Positions 63,875 to 64,000 of a stretch of DNA of 64,000 nt are shown here, one piece after another. A program made the position numbers and the translations under genes. The stretch's first letter is position 1; every line of letters starts with the position of its first letter. The notes beneath the pieces are model-generated. The model saw nothing but the letters and a program-made list of their open reading frames with translations, made no database searches and was not told the DNA's origin. The stretch covers positions 149,321 through 213,320 of the forward strand of contig NZ_ASZC01000015.1 of the NCBI RefSeq assembly GCF_000468095.1. Reading direction: 5' to 3'. The stretch comes from Pantoea sp. AS-PWVM4. GTDB taxonomy: Bacteria; Pseudomonadota; Gammaproteobacteria; Enterobacterales; Enterobacteriaceae.

Positions 63875-63994
63875 ATGCCTGGCAGTTCCCTACTCTCGCA
63901 TGGGGAGACCCCACACTACCATCGGCGCTACGGCGTTTCACTTCTGAGTTCGGCATGGGGTCAGGTGGGACCACCGCGCTACAGCCGCCAGGCA
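63875..63994 (-). rRNA. rrf: 5S ribosomal RNA
   Basis: 120 nt almost identical to E. coli 5S: TGCCTGGCGGCTGTAGCGCG at the 5' end, CCCATGCCGAACTCAGAAGT in the middle, GGGAACTGCCAGGCAT at the 3' end. 23S and 16S lie beyond the window. Confidence 0.98.
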
Positions 63995-64000
63995 AATTCT

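Overview
The window looks like chromosome of an enterobacterium (Enterobacterales), most likely Erwiniaceae and Pantoea-like. The right end has the E. coli rrnC-side order: 5S rRNA, tRNA-Asp, tRNA-Trp, hdfR, maoP, comM, ilvL-ilvGMEDA, ilvY/ilvC, with near-identical leader peptide, tRNA and 5S sequences. The yhjD-yhjE and lgoD/lgoR/lgoT clusters also have close E. coli counterparts. Genus and species are inference: no marker was searched.

Layout. 0-16.2 kb is a metabolic accessory mix: the first codons of an HD-GYP-type gene, a hexonate-type MFS carrier with a 2-hydroxyacid dehydrogenase, acetyltransferases, an ABC exporter, a glutathionyl-hydroquinone reductase with an esterase, a crcB fluoride channel behind a fluoride riboswitch, a Phd/RelE-type toxin-antitoxin pair with a palindromic operator, a nucleoside hydrolase, and an L-galactonate locus (lgoD, lgoR, lgoT). 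16.9-36.2 kb is the most interesting block, a peptide and D-amino-acid scavenging island. On the left, an M19 dipeptidase and a LysR regulator diverge from a complete dipeptide ABC transporter that ends in an S12 D-aminopeptidase. On the right, a nine-gene leftward operon runs dgcN (D-Glu N-acetyltransferase), dgcA (N-acetyl-D-Glu racemase), a GsiABCD-like peptide ABC transporter, a DmpA-type S58 aminopeptidase, a DppA-type M55 D-aminopeptidase and a fumarylacetoacetate-hydrolase-family enzyme. Together these would import D-residue-containing peptides (murein fragments are the obvious candidate), hydrolyse them and turn released D-Glu into N-acetyl-L-Glu.

36-51 kb holds mntP with an MntR box, azoR, two MocR-type regulators with neighbouring enzymes or transporters, mqo, a GST, a PhzF-family protein, an SDR/LysR pair, yhjD and yhjE. 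51-64 kb is conserved core: branched-chain amino acid biosynthesis with its attenuator, comM, maoP, hdfR and the 3' end of an rRNA operon.

Non-coding DNA is rich in repeats. A palindromic REP-like element (core GCGCGATAAATCGCGC, ending CCGCTAC) occurs at eleven places between 0.2 and 46.5 kb, usually as inverted pairs 15-18 bp apart and once as an 87-bp-period array, and it sits inside two operons. A second palindrome family (CCCTCTCCC) occurs at 30.6 and 51.0 kb. Two diverged copies of a GC-rich ~265-bp module face each other at 16.24-16.86 kb. None of these was seen in the ilv-rrn core.
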